From CAZYCC01 sp964645985 (lineage in GTDB: Bacteria; Bacillota; Clostridia; Oscillospirales; CAG-272): a DNA stretch of 20,922 nt. Positions 14,064-20,922 of this stretch are shown piece after piece. Every line of letters begins with the position of its first letter. Position 1 is the stretch's first letter. The notes under the pieces were generated by a model, which saw only the letters and a list, made by a program, of their open reading frames with translations, did no database searches and was not told the origin of the DNA. The position numbers and the translations under genes are program-made. The stretch is taken from contig CAZYCC010000022.1 in the NCBI GenBank assembly GCA_964645985.1, forward strand, positions 1 to 20,922. The letters are read 5' to 3'.

Positions 14064-15029
14064 TTACTTTGTAAAGGGGGAAAAGGCGGGTAGCTCGTCC
14101 TGCTCTCGCAGCCTACCCGCCGCTTGCAATAGGAAGAGAATGAGCGCCATGCGGATGAACTTGCCGTTTGCCGCCTGCCGAAAATAGGCGGCGCGCGGGT
14201 CATCGTCGACCTCGGCGGAGATTTCGCCTACGCGCGGCAGCGGGTGGAGGATAGTCAGATCCTCTCGCGCGGCGCGCAGCTTCGCCGGGGTGAGAATGTA
14301 GCTGTCCTTGAGGCGCAGATAGTCCTCCTCGTTAAAAAACCGCTCGCGCTGTACGCGGGTCATATAGAGGATGTCGAGCTCGCCCATCACCTCGTCGAGG
14401 TTTTTCGTTTGCAGATAGGGAATGCCGTTTTTTTGCAGGATGTCTTTCTTGACGTAGCTTGGCAGCTTCAGCTCGTCCGGGGAGATGAGCACGACCGAGA
14501 TGTCCTCATAGCGCGCGAGCGCGGCAATCAGCGAATGCACCGTCCGCCCGAATTTGAGGTCGCCGCAGAACCCGACCCGCAAGCCCCCGAGCCGCCCCTT
14601 CTCGCGGTAGATGGTGAGCAGATCGGTGAGCGTCTGCGTCGGGTGGTTGTGCCCGCCGTCCCCGGCGTTAATGACCGGGACGCTCGCCTTCTGTGAGGCG
14701 ACATAGGGCGCGCCCTCCTTGGGATGGCGCATCGCGATGATGTCGGCGTAGGCGCTGACCACCCGCGCGGTGTCGGCGACGCTCTCGCCTTTCGCCGCGG
14801 ATGACGCGCCCGCCTCCGAGAACCCGAGCACCCGGCCGCCGAGATCTAACATCGCCGCCTCAAAGGATAGGCGCGTGCGCGTCGACGGCTCGTAAAAGAG
14901 CGTCGCGAGCTTGCGCCCGCGGCAGCGATCCTCGTAGCGGTCGGGGTTCTCGGAGATGTCGCAGGCAACGCCGATGAGCGCGCCGATTTCCTCGCGCGAG
15001 AGGTCTTGGATGTCAATCAAACTGCGCAA
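14064..15029 (-). CDS. pyrB: Aspartate carbamoyltransferase catalytic chain
   Basis: PyrB condenses carbamoyl phosphate with aspartate, the first committed step to UMP. The 321-residue protein has the carbamoyl-phosphate motif S-T-R-T-R (49-53), the lysine loop around Lys80, H-P-T-Q (129-132) and the late H-P-L-P-R. Length is normal. The start is TTG at 15029: the encoded N-terminus L-I-D-I-Q-D-L fits the family, no ATG is available, and a perfect AGGAGG (15041-15036) lies 6 bases upstream. It is followed without gap by pyrI. A 273-base spacer with a CGCTG tandem and GC hairpins separates it from pyrE upstream; I see no clear promoter in that spacer. Confidence 0.96.
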   Translation of the reverse strand: MRSLIDIQDLSREEIGALIGVACDISENPDRYEDRCRGRKLATLFYEPSTRTRLSFEAAMLDLGGRVLGFSEAGASSAAKGESVADTARVVSAYADIIAMRHPKEGAPYVASQKASVPVINAGDGGHNHPTQTLTDLLTIYREKGRLGGLRVGFCGDLKFGRTVHSLIAALARYEDISVVLISPDELKLPSYVKKDILQKNGIPYLQTKNLDEVMGELDILYMTRVQRERFFNEEDYLRLKDSYILTPAKLRAAREDLTILHPLPRVGEISAEVDDDPRAAYFRQAANGKFIRMALILFLLQAAGRLREQDELPAFSPFTK

Positions 15030-15041
15030 AAATCGCCTCCT

Positions 15042-15302
15042 ATGGTGGGAATAGCTGCCTCGCCTCTCCCCCGCGAAAAATGTTCTCGTAAAGCAGCGGC
15101 CGCGCTGCGGCGCGCGAGGGAGAGGGCTACGACGGCGCGGCGGGAGGGAGATCGGCGGGTGGGTCTTGCGGGAAAAGCGGCGGTTCTCTCATCGAGGTCG
15201 CGCCGCGCTGCGCTGCGCTCGCGCGCTTCGCGCGGCAGAGCGACCCTCCCGCTTGCCCCCTCGTGCGCGCCGCGCCCCGGGCGAGTGTGCGAGCGGGAAG
15301 GT
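15042..15302 (-). other. GC-rich spacer between pyrE and pyrB
   Basis: No gene seen. It contains a CGCTG tandem near 15206-15218 and a GCGCG-CTT-CGCGC hairpin (15221-15233). The pyrB ribosome-binding site AGGAGG at 15036-15041 is preceded by CCACC with a 3-base gap, which could pair weakly with it. No PyrR-type binding loop was recognised. Confidence 0.5.
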
Positions 15303-15941
15303 CTACTTTTCGGTGGTCCAGCTCTCGTCGCTCGGGTTATCGCGGAAGGCGCGCAGACGCGGCAGCGCGGCGGGGCTGATTTTCCCGAGAGCCGCCGCCT
15401 CCTCGATGACCGTGTCAAAGTCGGTGAGAGAATAGTTCTCAACCCCCGCCGCCGATAGGCTCACCGCCGCGCGCTCCATCCCGTATGTGAAGATGCTGAC
15501 GACCCCAAGCACATCCGCGCCCGCCTCGCGCAGCGCCTCGACTGCCTCGAGGACGCTCCCCCCGGTCGAGATGAGGTCCTCGATGACGACCGTCTTCTGC
15601 CCGGGCAGCAGCCTCCCCTCGATGCGGTTGCCGCGCCCGTGATCCTTCGCCGCGCCGCGCACATAGCCCATCGGCAGGGAGAGCAGGTGCGATGCGATCG
15701 CGGCGTGCGCGATGCCGGCGGTCGCCGTGCCCATCAAAAGCTCCGCTTGCGGGAAGTGCTCCTGCAGGCAATCGGCGATCTCCCGCTCGAGGCGGGATCG
15801 CACGGCGGGGTCGGAGAGGGTCAGGCGGTTGTCGCAATAAATCGGCGAGCGGATGCCGGACGCCCAGGTGAACGGCTGCTCCGGCCGCAAAAACACCGCC
15901 CCCACGGCGAGCAGGTCTCGCGCGACTGTTTGTTTGGACAT
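15303..15941 (-). CDS. pyrE: Orotate phosphoribosyltransferase
   Basis: PyrE joins orotate and PRPP to give orotidine monophosphate. The 212-residue protein has the PRPP loop V-V-I-E-D-L-I-S-T-G-G-S (118-129) with the acidic pair Glu121-Asp122, and the flexible catalytic segment K-D-H-G-R-G-N-R-I-E-G (99-109). The ATG at 15941 has GGAGG 4-5 bases upstream. The gene lies between pyrF and pyrB with spacers of over 250 bases on both sides. The upstream spacer has a T/A-rich stretch with a possible -10 (TATAAA near 15990) but no convincing -35. Confidence 0.96.
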   Translation of the reverse strand: MSKQTVARDLLAVGAVFLRPEQPFTWASGIRSPIYCDNRLTLSDPAVRSRLEREIADCLQEHFPQAELLMGTATAGIAHAAIASHLLSLPMGYVRGAAKDHGRGNRIEGRLLPGQKTVVIEDLISTGGSVLEAVEALREAGADVLGVVSIFTYGMERAAVSLSAAGVENYSLTDFDTVIEEAAALGKISPAALPRLRAFRDNPSDESWTTEK

Positions 15942-16198
15942 AACGCCTCCGGGAGAAGAGAGTACAGTGAAAAAACGAACCGTAATTTATAGGAAGGGGG
16001 CTGTGTACATTCCCGAGTCCCCTGCATTTTCGAATGTTTCGCGGGAAAACAATAGAATTTTGCGGAAAACATCGCCGCGCCGCCCGCCTCACGTCGCCCG
16101 CGTCTCTCGCGCGCCCGGGTGGCGCTTCGCAAGCTCTGCTACGCTTCGCGCGTCGAGATAGGTCGCGGCAAAATCCTATTTTGCGAAAGAGCCGCCCC

Positions 16199-16927
16199 TC
16201 ACCCCTCGCTCTCGGGGCCCCCCGAGAACTCTTTGCAGATGCGCTCGTAGGCGGCGGCGGGGTCGGGGGAGGCGGTGATCGGTCGCCCGACGACGATATA
16301 GTCGGCGCCCTCCGCGCGCGCGGCGGAGGGGGTCATCACGCGGCGCTGATCGTCGGTGCGGGAGAATATCAATCGAACGCCGGGCGTCACCGCGAGGAAG
16401 TCCTCCCCGCAGGCGCGGTGGATCGCCCCCGCCTCGCGCGGCGAGCAGACGACACCATCAAGGCCGGCCTCGCGCGCGCAGCGCGCGTAATGCAGCACCG
16501 TCCCCTCCATCGTCGCTCCGATGAGCAGATCCTCGTGTAGATGCCGCTCGTCGGTCGAGGTCAGCTGCGTCACCGCGAGGAGAATCGGGCGCGAGCCGTC
16601 CTCCCGCGTGAGCCCCTCGCGTGCCGCCTCCATCATCGGGCGCGTCCCCGCCGCGTGCAGATTGACCATATCCGCGCCGAGCCGCGCGAGCACACGCATC
16701 GTCCGCTCGACGGTGTGCGGGATGTCGTGCAGCTTGAGGTCGAGGAAGATCGGGTGCCCGCGCTCTTTGAGGGCGCGCAGGACGCTCGGCCCCTCGGCGT
16801 AAAACAGCTCCATCCCAATCTTGAGGAAGGGGCGGCGATCGCCGAGCTTTTGCAGAAAGTCGAGCGTCTCCTCAAGCGAAGGAAAATCGCAGGCGAGAAT
16901 GACGCGCGAGGAATCGGGAAGGGTCAT
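16199..16927 (-). CDS. pyrF: Orotidine 5'-phosphate decarboxylase
   Basis: PyrF decarboxylates OMP to UMP, the last step of the pathway. The 242-residue TIM barrel has L-K-I-G (35-38), the catalytic F-L-D-L-K-L-H-D-I-P (61-70) with the charged network Asp63-Lys65-Asp68, and the phosphate-binding V-V-G-R-P segment near the C-terminus. This is the short group-1 form. The ATG at 16927 has GAGGTG 5 bases upstream. The order pyrD-pyrF-pyrE is the same as in Bacillus. Confidence 0.96.
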   Translation of the reverse strand: MTLPDSSRVILACDFPSLEETLDFLQKLGDRRPFLKIGMELFYAEGPSVLRALKERGHPIFLDLKLHDIPHTVERTMRVLARLGADMVNLHAAGTRPMMEAAREGLTREDGSRPILLAVTQLTSTDERHLHEDLLIGATMEGTVLHYARCAREAGLDGVVCSPREAGAIHRACGEDFLAVTPGVRLIFSRTDDQRRVMTPSAARAEGADYIVVGRPITASPDPAAAYERICKEFSGGPESEG

Positions 16928-17177
16928 TTTGGCACCTCAAAGGGGAATATTTTATAAGAAACAAAGTTGCGATAGGCAGATCGCCGCGCCGATTGCGAAC
17001 TGCGGAAATATTTCGCTTTCAACCAATAGAAGGCTCACAGATCGCCGGGAAACCCGCGTTTCGAGGGGATATTTTACCGTCGTTCACGATAATCGCGCCG
17101 CGCTAAAGGGGCAACCCTCACGGCAAGCGCGCCGCGCGGGGCGCGGCGGCGCGATGGGGCACGGTATTAGGCACGCC
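16928..17177 (-). other. Spacer between pyrD and pyrF with a strong GC hairpin
   Basis: No gene seen in 250 bases. Just after pyrD, GCCGCGC (17131-17137) and GCGCGGC (17141-17147) form a 7-8 bp stem with a GGG loop and no T-tract, more like an mRNA-stabilising hairpin than a terminator. Nearer pyrF the sequence becomes A/T-rich with TATAAAAT near 16950, but a matching -35 box is not clear. Confidence 0.5.
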
Positions 17178-18107
17178 TTAATCGCGCCGGTGCGCCGCGC
17201 CGATGATGTCACGCAGGCTCGCGATGCCGAGAGACTCCATTTCGCCGGGCAGGTCCTTCACGATATGCTTGCAGGCGAGCGGCTCGATAAGGTTCGCGGC
17301 GCCGACCTCAACGGCGCAGGCGCCCGCCATCATCATCTCAATAACATCCCGCGCCGTGCTGACCCCGCCCATCCCGACAACCGGGATTCGCACCGCCTCG
17401 AAGACATCGTACACCATCCGCAGGGCGATCGGCAGCAGGGCGGGCCCCGAGAGCCCCCCGCGCCCGCTCGCGAGCAGGGGCGCGCGCCTTTTCAAATCGA
17501 TGCGCATCCCGGGCAGAGTGTTGATGAGGCTGACCGCGTCGGCGCCCGCCGCCTCGACGGCGCGCGCTATCTCGGCAATGTCGGGCGCCGCTGGCGACAG
17601 CTTGACTAAAACCGGTTTCGTGGTGGCGTCCTTCACCGCGCGCGTGACGGCTGCGGCGTCGCTCGGGCAGACCCCGAGCGCCATCCCCCCGCCATGAACA
17701 TTCGGGCAGGAGATGTTGACCTCGAGAAAGGCAACCCCCTCCGCGCGGTCAAATGCCGCCGCGACGGTGGCGTACTCCTCGGGCGAGAACCCGCAGACAT
17801 TCGCCATAATCGGCCCGCGATAAACCTCCCGCAGACGCGGCAGCTCGCGCGCGATGACCTCGCGCACGCCGGGGTTCTGCAGTCCGACCGCGTTGAGCAT
17901 CCCGGCGGGAGTCTCCGCGATGCGCGGCGTCGGGTTGCCAAAGCGCGCCTCGCGCGTCGTCCCCTTTATCGAAATCGAGCCGAGCGTGTTTAGGTTGTAC
18001 AGCTCCGCGAACTCGTAGCCGAACCCGAAGGTTCCGCTCGCCGGAATTACGGGCGAGGAGAGCCGCACGCCGCAGAGCGCGGTTGAAATATCCGGGCAGG
18101 TGGGCAT
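17178..18107 (-). CDS. pyrD: Dihydroorotate dehydrogenase, class 1B catalytic subunit
   Basis: PyrD oxidises dihydroorotate to orotate with FMN; the class 1B enzyme works as a heterotetramer with PyrK and uses NAD+. The 309-residue protein has the N-terminal P-V-I-P-A-S-G-T-F-G-F-G, K-G-T, N-A-V-G-L-Q-N-P-G, the catalytic N-I-S-C-P-N (Cys134 as base, a mark of class 1), and late G-x-G-G-V and G-A. The start was set at ATG 18107, where homology begins; the frame is open 31 more codons to 18200, but that extension is Arg/Pro-rich spacer. No Shine-Dalgarno sequence precedes this ATG. PyrK is encoded just upstream, beyond a gap. Confidence 0.95.
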   Translation of the reverse strand: MPTCPDISTALCGVRLSSPVIPASGTFGFGYEFAELYNLNTLGSISIKGTTREARFGNPTPRIAETPAGMLNAVGLQNPGVREVIARELPRLREVYRGPIMANVCGFSPEEYATVAAAFDRAEGVAFLEVNISCPNVHGGGMALGVCPSDAAAVTRAVKDATTKPVLVKLSPAAPDIAEIARAVEAAGADAVSLINTLPGMRIDLKRRAPLLASGRGGLSGPALLPIALRMVYDVFEAVRIPVVGMGGVSTARDVIEMMMAGACAVEVGAANLIEPLACKHIVKDLPGEMESLGIASLRDIIGAAHRRD

Positions 18108-18264
18108 AAGCGCAATCAGGATAGCGGGAGGCGAGAGGGTGAGCCTCGCGCCGCAGGGGAAGAGGGGCAAGCGCGACCCCGCGCGGGAGATTCCTCTCAT
18201 GGGACGCCGCGGGGAACTTATCCGGGAGAAAACGCGCGAGAGGGATCCGCAAAACGCGGGAAAC

Positions 18265-18364
18265 NNNNNNNNNNNNNNNNNNNNNNNNNNNNNNNNNNNN
18301 NNNNNNNNNNNNNNNNNNNNNNNNNNNNNNNNNNNNNNNNNNNNNNNNNNNNNNNNNNNNNNNN
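18265..18364. other. Assembly gap (100 N) between pyrK and pyrD
   Basis: Exactly 100 N of unknown true length, flanked by GC-rich spacer on both sides. Neither gene is cut. Confidence 0.97.
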
Positions 18365-18392
18365 AAACGCCGCGCCCCCCGCGCGGGAGCAG

Positions 18393-19136
18393 TCACTCCC
18401 AGACGATTTCCTCCTTGCGCAGGACCGGACCCTCGCGGCAGAGGCGGCGCGGGCCGCCCGTCGTCATTACGGTGCAGCCCATGCACGCGCCGAACCCGCA
18501 TCCCATCCGCGCCTCGAAACTGAACTGTCCTGAGCTCGCGCTCGCCTCGTAGACCGCGCGCAGCATCGGGAGAGGGCCGCACGCGTAGACATAGCTGTAG
18601 TTTTTTTGCGCGAAGGGCGGCGCGCTTGTGACAAGACCCCGCGCAAAGCCGCTTTCTTGTTCTGTAAAAATGAAGGTCCGCACCCCGAGCGCGCGAAACT
18701 CATCCGCGAGGATGACATCCTCCGCTCCGCGAAATCCAAGCGCGACCGCCGGGGTTTTCCCTTCATCGAGGAGCGCTCGCGCGAGCAGATAGAGCGGCGG
18801 CGCGCCGACTCCTCCTCCGACAAGCAAGGGGCGGGAGCCCGAGGGGGCGGTATCGAACCCGTTCCCGAGGCCACTTAGCGCGTCGAGCGTCCCCTCCCGC
18901 AGGCGCGAGAGCGTGCGCGTTCCCTCGCCAACGACCTTATAGATGATAGTAACGACCCCCGCGGCGGGGTCAAGGTCGCAAATCGAGAAGGGACGGCGCA
19001 GGAAAACCCCCGGCAGCGCGAGGTTCAGAAACTGCCCGGGCGCGGTGAAATCATCGCAGCCGCCGCGCAGGCGCAGCCGAAATACCCCCGCCGCGATTTC
19101 CTCGTTTGAGAGAATGATGAGCTTTGCTTGCCGCAT
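18393..19136 (-). CDS. pyrK: Dihydroorotate dehydrogenase electron-transfer subunit
   Basis: PyrK carries FAD and a [2Fe-2S] cluster and passes electrons from PyrD to NAD+. The 247-residue protein has the FAD-binding R-R-P-F-S-I-C segment (about 47-53), the G-G-G-V-G-A-P-P-L pyridine-nucleotide region (about 107-115), A-C-G-P-L-P-M-L, and cluster cysteines Cys213, Cys218, Cys221 and Cys233 (C-x4-C-x2-C-x11-C). The ATG at 19136 lacks a Shine-Dalgarno sequence: the bases before it are a T-run (ATTTTTTCTT), as also seen at lplA and trmFO. The match begins at residue 3, so the start is credible. It pairs with pyrD downstream. Confidence 0.95.
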   Translation of the reverse strand: MRQAKLIILSNEEIAAGVFRLRLRGGCDDFTAPGQFLNLALPGVFLRRPFSICDLDPAAGVVTIIYKVVGEGTRTLSRLREGTLDALSGLGNGFDTAPSGSRPLLVGGGVGAPPLYLLARALLDEGKTPAVALGFRGAEDVILADEFRALGVRTFIFTEQESGFARGLVTSAPPFAQKNYSYVYACGPLPMLRAVYEASASSGQFSFEARMGCGFGACMGCTVMTTGGPRRLCREGPVLRKEEIVWE

Positions 19137-19605
19137 AAGAAAAAATGTTTCACGAAAAGCGGCGCCGCAGTGCCGCCTTGCCGCCCTGCCGCCGGGCGGC
19201 CACTACCGCAAAAGGAAGAGCGCCCCGCGCGGCGGCGTCATCGCACACTTGCGCAAAAAGCGCGCTCCAAGCCCGCCAAAATCCGTCAAGCGCTCCGAGA
19301 GCAGTCGCGTGAGAAGGATTCCTCCGCGCACGGGCGGCGGTTTGAGCGTGCAAAGCCGAAATCCGAGCGGGAAACAGCGCCCTCGCGCGGCCCGCGCAAA
19401 AGAACATGGCGCGAAAGCTCGCCTCGCGTGGTGGGGCAAAGCGTTCCCTCCGTGTCGCCCGGGCGGCAGGGCGATCCCCTGCTCGTCGTGGATCGAAGGA
19501 TTAGCGAGATGCGCCGGGCGAGACCGTGCGGGTATTTTTAGAGAGAGCGGAGCGCGGGGTTTCGGCCGAGGCCGCGCGGCTCCTTCCTTGCGGAAAAGGC
19601 GCGCC
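19137..19605 (-). other. 470-base spacer between pyrC and pyrK, no credible gene
   Basis: No ORF here has gene-like composition or recognisable homology. It includes a run of GCCGCC-type units near 19173-19198 and a TGTTTCACG word (19146-19154) 10 bases before the pyrK start. In the stretch 19430-19540 the + frame has a non-random look (W-W-G-K-A-F-P-P-C-R-P-G-G-R-A), which may be a dispersed repeat. No promoter for pyrK was recognised. Confidence 0.5.
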
Positions 19606-20826
19606 TTACCCCATCGCCGCGGCGAGGCGCGGCTCATCGAGGTAGACCCACCTGCCGCGCGCGCGGGTGGCGAGAGGCCGCGCGCGCACACGCATCCCGG
19701 CGAAGGGGGTCGAGCGCCCCTTCCCGGAAAAGTCCGCGGGGTCGAGCAGATATTCGTCCGAAAGATCCCAGACGGTGACATCGTCACCTGTAGGGAGATC
19801 AAAGCGCGAGCGCGGGCGCGAGGAGAGCAGTTCCAAAAGCCGCGCGAGCGGCAGCACGCCCTCCTCGACCAAACCCTTGTGCAGCGCGGGGAAGGCGGTC
19901 TCCATCCCGACTACCCCGAAGAGGCTGTGCGCGAGCCCGCCCGCCTTTTCGGCGGCGGAGTGCGGCGCGTGGTCGGTCGCAATCGCGTCAAGCGTCCCAT
20001 CCGCCGCCGCCTCAAGGAGCGCCTCGCGGTCGGATCGCGATCGCAGCGGCGGGTTCATGCGGTAGGCGCCATCGTCGCGCAAGCTCTCATCGTCGAGGAG
20101 GAGATAATGCGGCGCGGTCTCGAAGGTGACATTGACCCCTGACTTTTTCGCCTCGCGGATAAGCGAAACGCTCTCTTTTGTTGACACATGGCAGACGTGG
20201 TAGGCGGCGCCGGTCTCATCGGCGAGGCGCAGATCCCGCTCGACCATTCTCCACTCGCTTTGCGGCGGATTGGGCGGCAGACCCCACTCGGATGCGACGC
20301 GCTCATTTACCACGCCATTTTGCGCAAGGGAGGCAAACTCGCAGTGCGCGGCGATCGGTTTTCCAAGTTCGCGCGCCCACTCCATCGCCGCGCGCAGAAG
20401 GCCCTCGTCCTCCACCCCGCGCCCATCGTCCGAGAACCCGATAACATAAGGCGCGAGCGCCGCCATATCGGAGAGCTCCTCTCCCCGCTCCCCGCGCGAA
20501 ATAGCGCCGAACGGGGCGACGCGCACAGCGGCGCGCTCGTCGATGGCGGCAAGCTCCGGGCGCAGGTTATCGAGGCAGTCGGGCACCGGGTCAAGGTTTG
20601 GCATCGCGCAGACCGCCGTGAACCCGCCGCGTGCCGCCGCCGCCGTCCCGCTCGCGATGTCTTCCTTATAACAAAAACCCGGCTCGCGAAGGTGCACATG
20701 GCAATCGCAGAAGCCGGGAAATACGAAAACGCCGGGGTTCGCCCCCGGAAAAAAACTTGCGAGGGGCGCCGCCTCAAGGGCGGCGGGCAGCCGCGCAATC
20801 GACGCCGCGCGCGCGCAATCGGTCAT
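19606..20826 (-). CDS. pyrC: Dihydroorotase (class I type)
   Basis: PyrC cyclises carbamoyl aspartate to dihydroorotate. The 406-residue amidohydrolase has D-C-H-V-H-L-R-E-P-G (41-50) with metal ligands His43 and His45, F-S-D-D-G (131-135, the aspartate that bridges metals in bacterial class I enzymes), A-H-C-E (160-163), H-V-C-H-V-S-T (210-216) and A-T-D-H-A-P-H (283-289). Only about 36 residues precede the first barrel motif, fewer than the usual 50-60, so the N-terminal part of the beta-sandwich looks shortened. The start is ATG 20826 with GGAGG 5 bases upstream; the GTG one codon earlier is also possible. It is the first gene of the pyr cluster, directly behind a consensus promoter and a 9-bp palindrome that includes the ribosome-binding site. 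Confidence 0.93.
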   Translation of the reverse strand: MTDCARAASIARLPAALEAAPLASFFPGANPGVFVFPGFCDCHVHLREPGFCYKEDIASGTAAAARGGFTAVCAMPNLDPVPDCLDNLRPELAAIDERAAVRVAPFGAISRGERGEELSDMAALAPYVIGFSDDGRGVEDEGLLRAAMEWARELGKPIAAHCEFASLAQNGVVNERVASEWGLPPNPPQSEWRMVERDLRLADETGAAYHVCHVSTKESVSLIREAKKSGVNVTFETAPHYLLLDDESLRDDGAYRMNPPLRSRSDREALLEAAADGTLDAIATDHAPHSAAEKAGGLAHSLFGVVGMETAFPALHKGLVEEGVLPLARLLELLSSRPRSRFDLPTGDDVTVWDLSDEYLLDPADFSGKGRSTPFAGMRVRARPLATRARGRWVYLDEPRLAAAMG

Positions 20827-20827
20827 C

Positions 20828-20848
20828 ACTACCTCCGGTGGAGGTAGT
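20828..20848 (-). promoter_or_regulatory. Perfect 9-bp palindrome spanning the pyrC -10 box and Shine-Dalgarno
   Basis: ACTACCTCC (20828-20836), centre GGT, GGAGGTAGT (20840-20848). On the coding (-) strand one arm overlaps the last three bases of TATACT and the other contains the GGAGG ribosome-binding site two bases before the ATG. As DNA it would be an operator over the start site. As RNA it would hide the ribosome-binding site, but only in transcripts that begin upstream of the usual start point (near 20839). Confidence 0.7.
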
Positions 20849-20874
20849 ATAGCAGAAAAAAGAGGGGGTGTCAA
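20846..20874 (-). promoter_or_regulatory. Promoter of the pyr cluster
   Basis: On the - strand: TTGACA (20874-20869), 17-base spacer, TATACT (20851-20846) with TG-C before it. Both boxes are near perfect. The start point should be near 20839, leaving about 13 bases of leader. Confidence 0.93.
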
Positions 20875-20922
20875 GGTCGATTTCGCGAATCGCTCCTTTT
20901 TTCGGTCGGCAGGGAAGGGAAG

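Noticed and set aside
15042..16198. PyrR-type attenuators in the spacers before pyrB and pyrE
   Set aside because: I could not find the conserved PyrR-binding loop or a terminator/antiterminator pair in either spacer.
15036..16945. Anti-Shine-Dalgarno micro-hairpins before pyrB, pyrE and pyrF as a shared pyr regulatory signal
   Set aside because: Stems are only 3-4 bp, and similar C-rich/GGAGG pairings occur before lipA and oadG, so they may just reflect base composition; only the pyrC palindrome is strong enough to report.
18943..20142. A 399-residue + strand ORF
   Set aside because: It lies opposite pyrK, the spacer and pyrC and has antisense-shadow composition; no start signal or homology.

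Overview
The window is about 21 kb of GC-rich bacterial chromosome. It looks like an uncultivated Bacillota/Clostridia-type genome. Evidence for this: a class 1B dihydroorotate dehydrogenase paired with PyrK, a separate PyrI chain, folate-dependent TrmFO, a biotin/Na+ decarboxylase with a detached biotin carrier, and housekeeping promoters of the form TTGACA-17 bp-TG-N-TATACT. Three runs of exactly 100 N (7228-7327, 12709-12808, 18265-18364) mark scaffold gaps of unknown true length, so this is a draft assembly, probably metagenomic.

Left part, + strand (44-3931): a lipoylation module. A strong promoter drives a free-standing lipoyl-domain protein whose stop overlaps the GTG start of lipoyl synthase (lipA). 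After a 560-base C-rich spacer comes lipoate-protein ligase (lplA), whose start codon abuts an A/T-rich nested hairpin. A metal-dependent amidohydrolase of unknown substrate follows. A perfect two-way terminator (4073-4104) separates this block from the next.

Centre left, - strand (9885 down to 4160): a sodium-pumping biotin-dependent decarboxylase operon with its own TTGCAT/TATAAT promoter. Order in transcription: an MmdA-like carboxyltransferase, OadG-type anchor, biotin carrier (interrupted by a gap), OadB membrane pump (broken near its 3' end by a one-base deletion in a G run), and an OadA/PycB carboxyltransferase lacking its biotin domain. Two different carboxyltransferases appear to share one carrier and one pump.

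Centre, + strand (10449-12597): a small four-helix membrane protein, an array of CTCGACCGAG-type dyads, trmFO (m5U54 tRNA methyltransferase), and a tRNA-Cys gene with its own promoter and terminator. The tRNA carries C instead of the near-universal T at T-loop position 55.

Right part, - strand (20874 down to 12867): de novo UMP biosynthesis in the order pyrC-pyrK-pyrD-pyrF-pyrE-pyrB-pyrI, ending in rnc (RNase III). All steps from carbamoyl phosphate to UMP are present; carbamoyl-phosphate synthase and a PyrR-type leader are not seen. The pyr genes are separated by unusually long GC-rich spacers (250-470 bases), except pyrB-pyrI-rnc, which are packed. The pyrC promoter carries a perfect 9-bp palindrome joining the -10 box to the Shine-Dalgarno sequence.

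I found no phage, insertion sequence, CRISPR array or defence system. The points most worth checking are the pyrC operator/hairpin, C55 in tRNA-Cys, the oadB frameshift, the lplA start hairpin, the dyad array before trmFO and an Asp-to-Asn change at an RNase III catalytic position.
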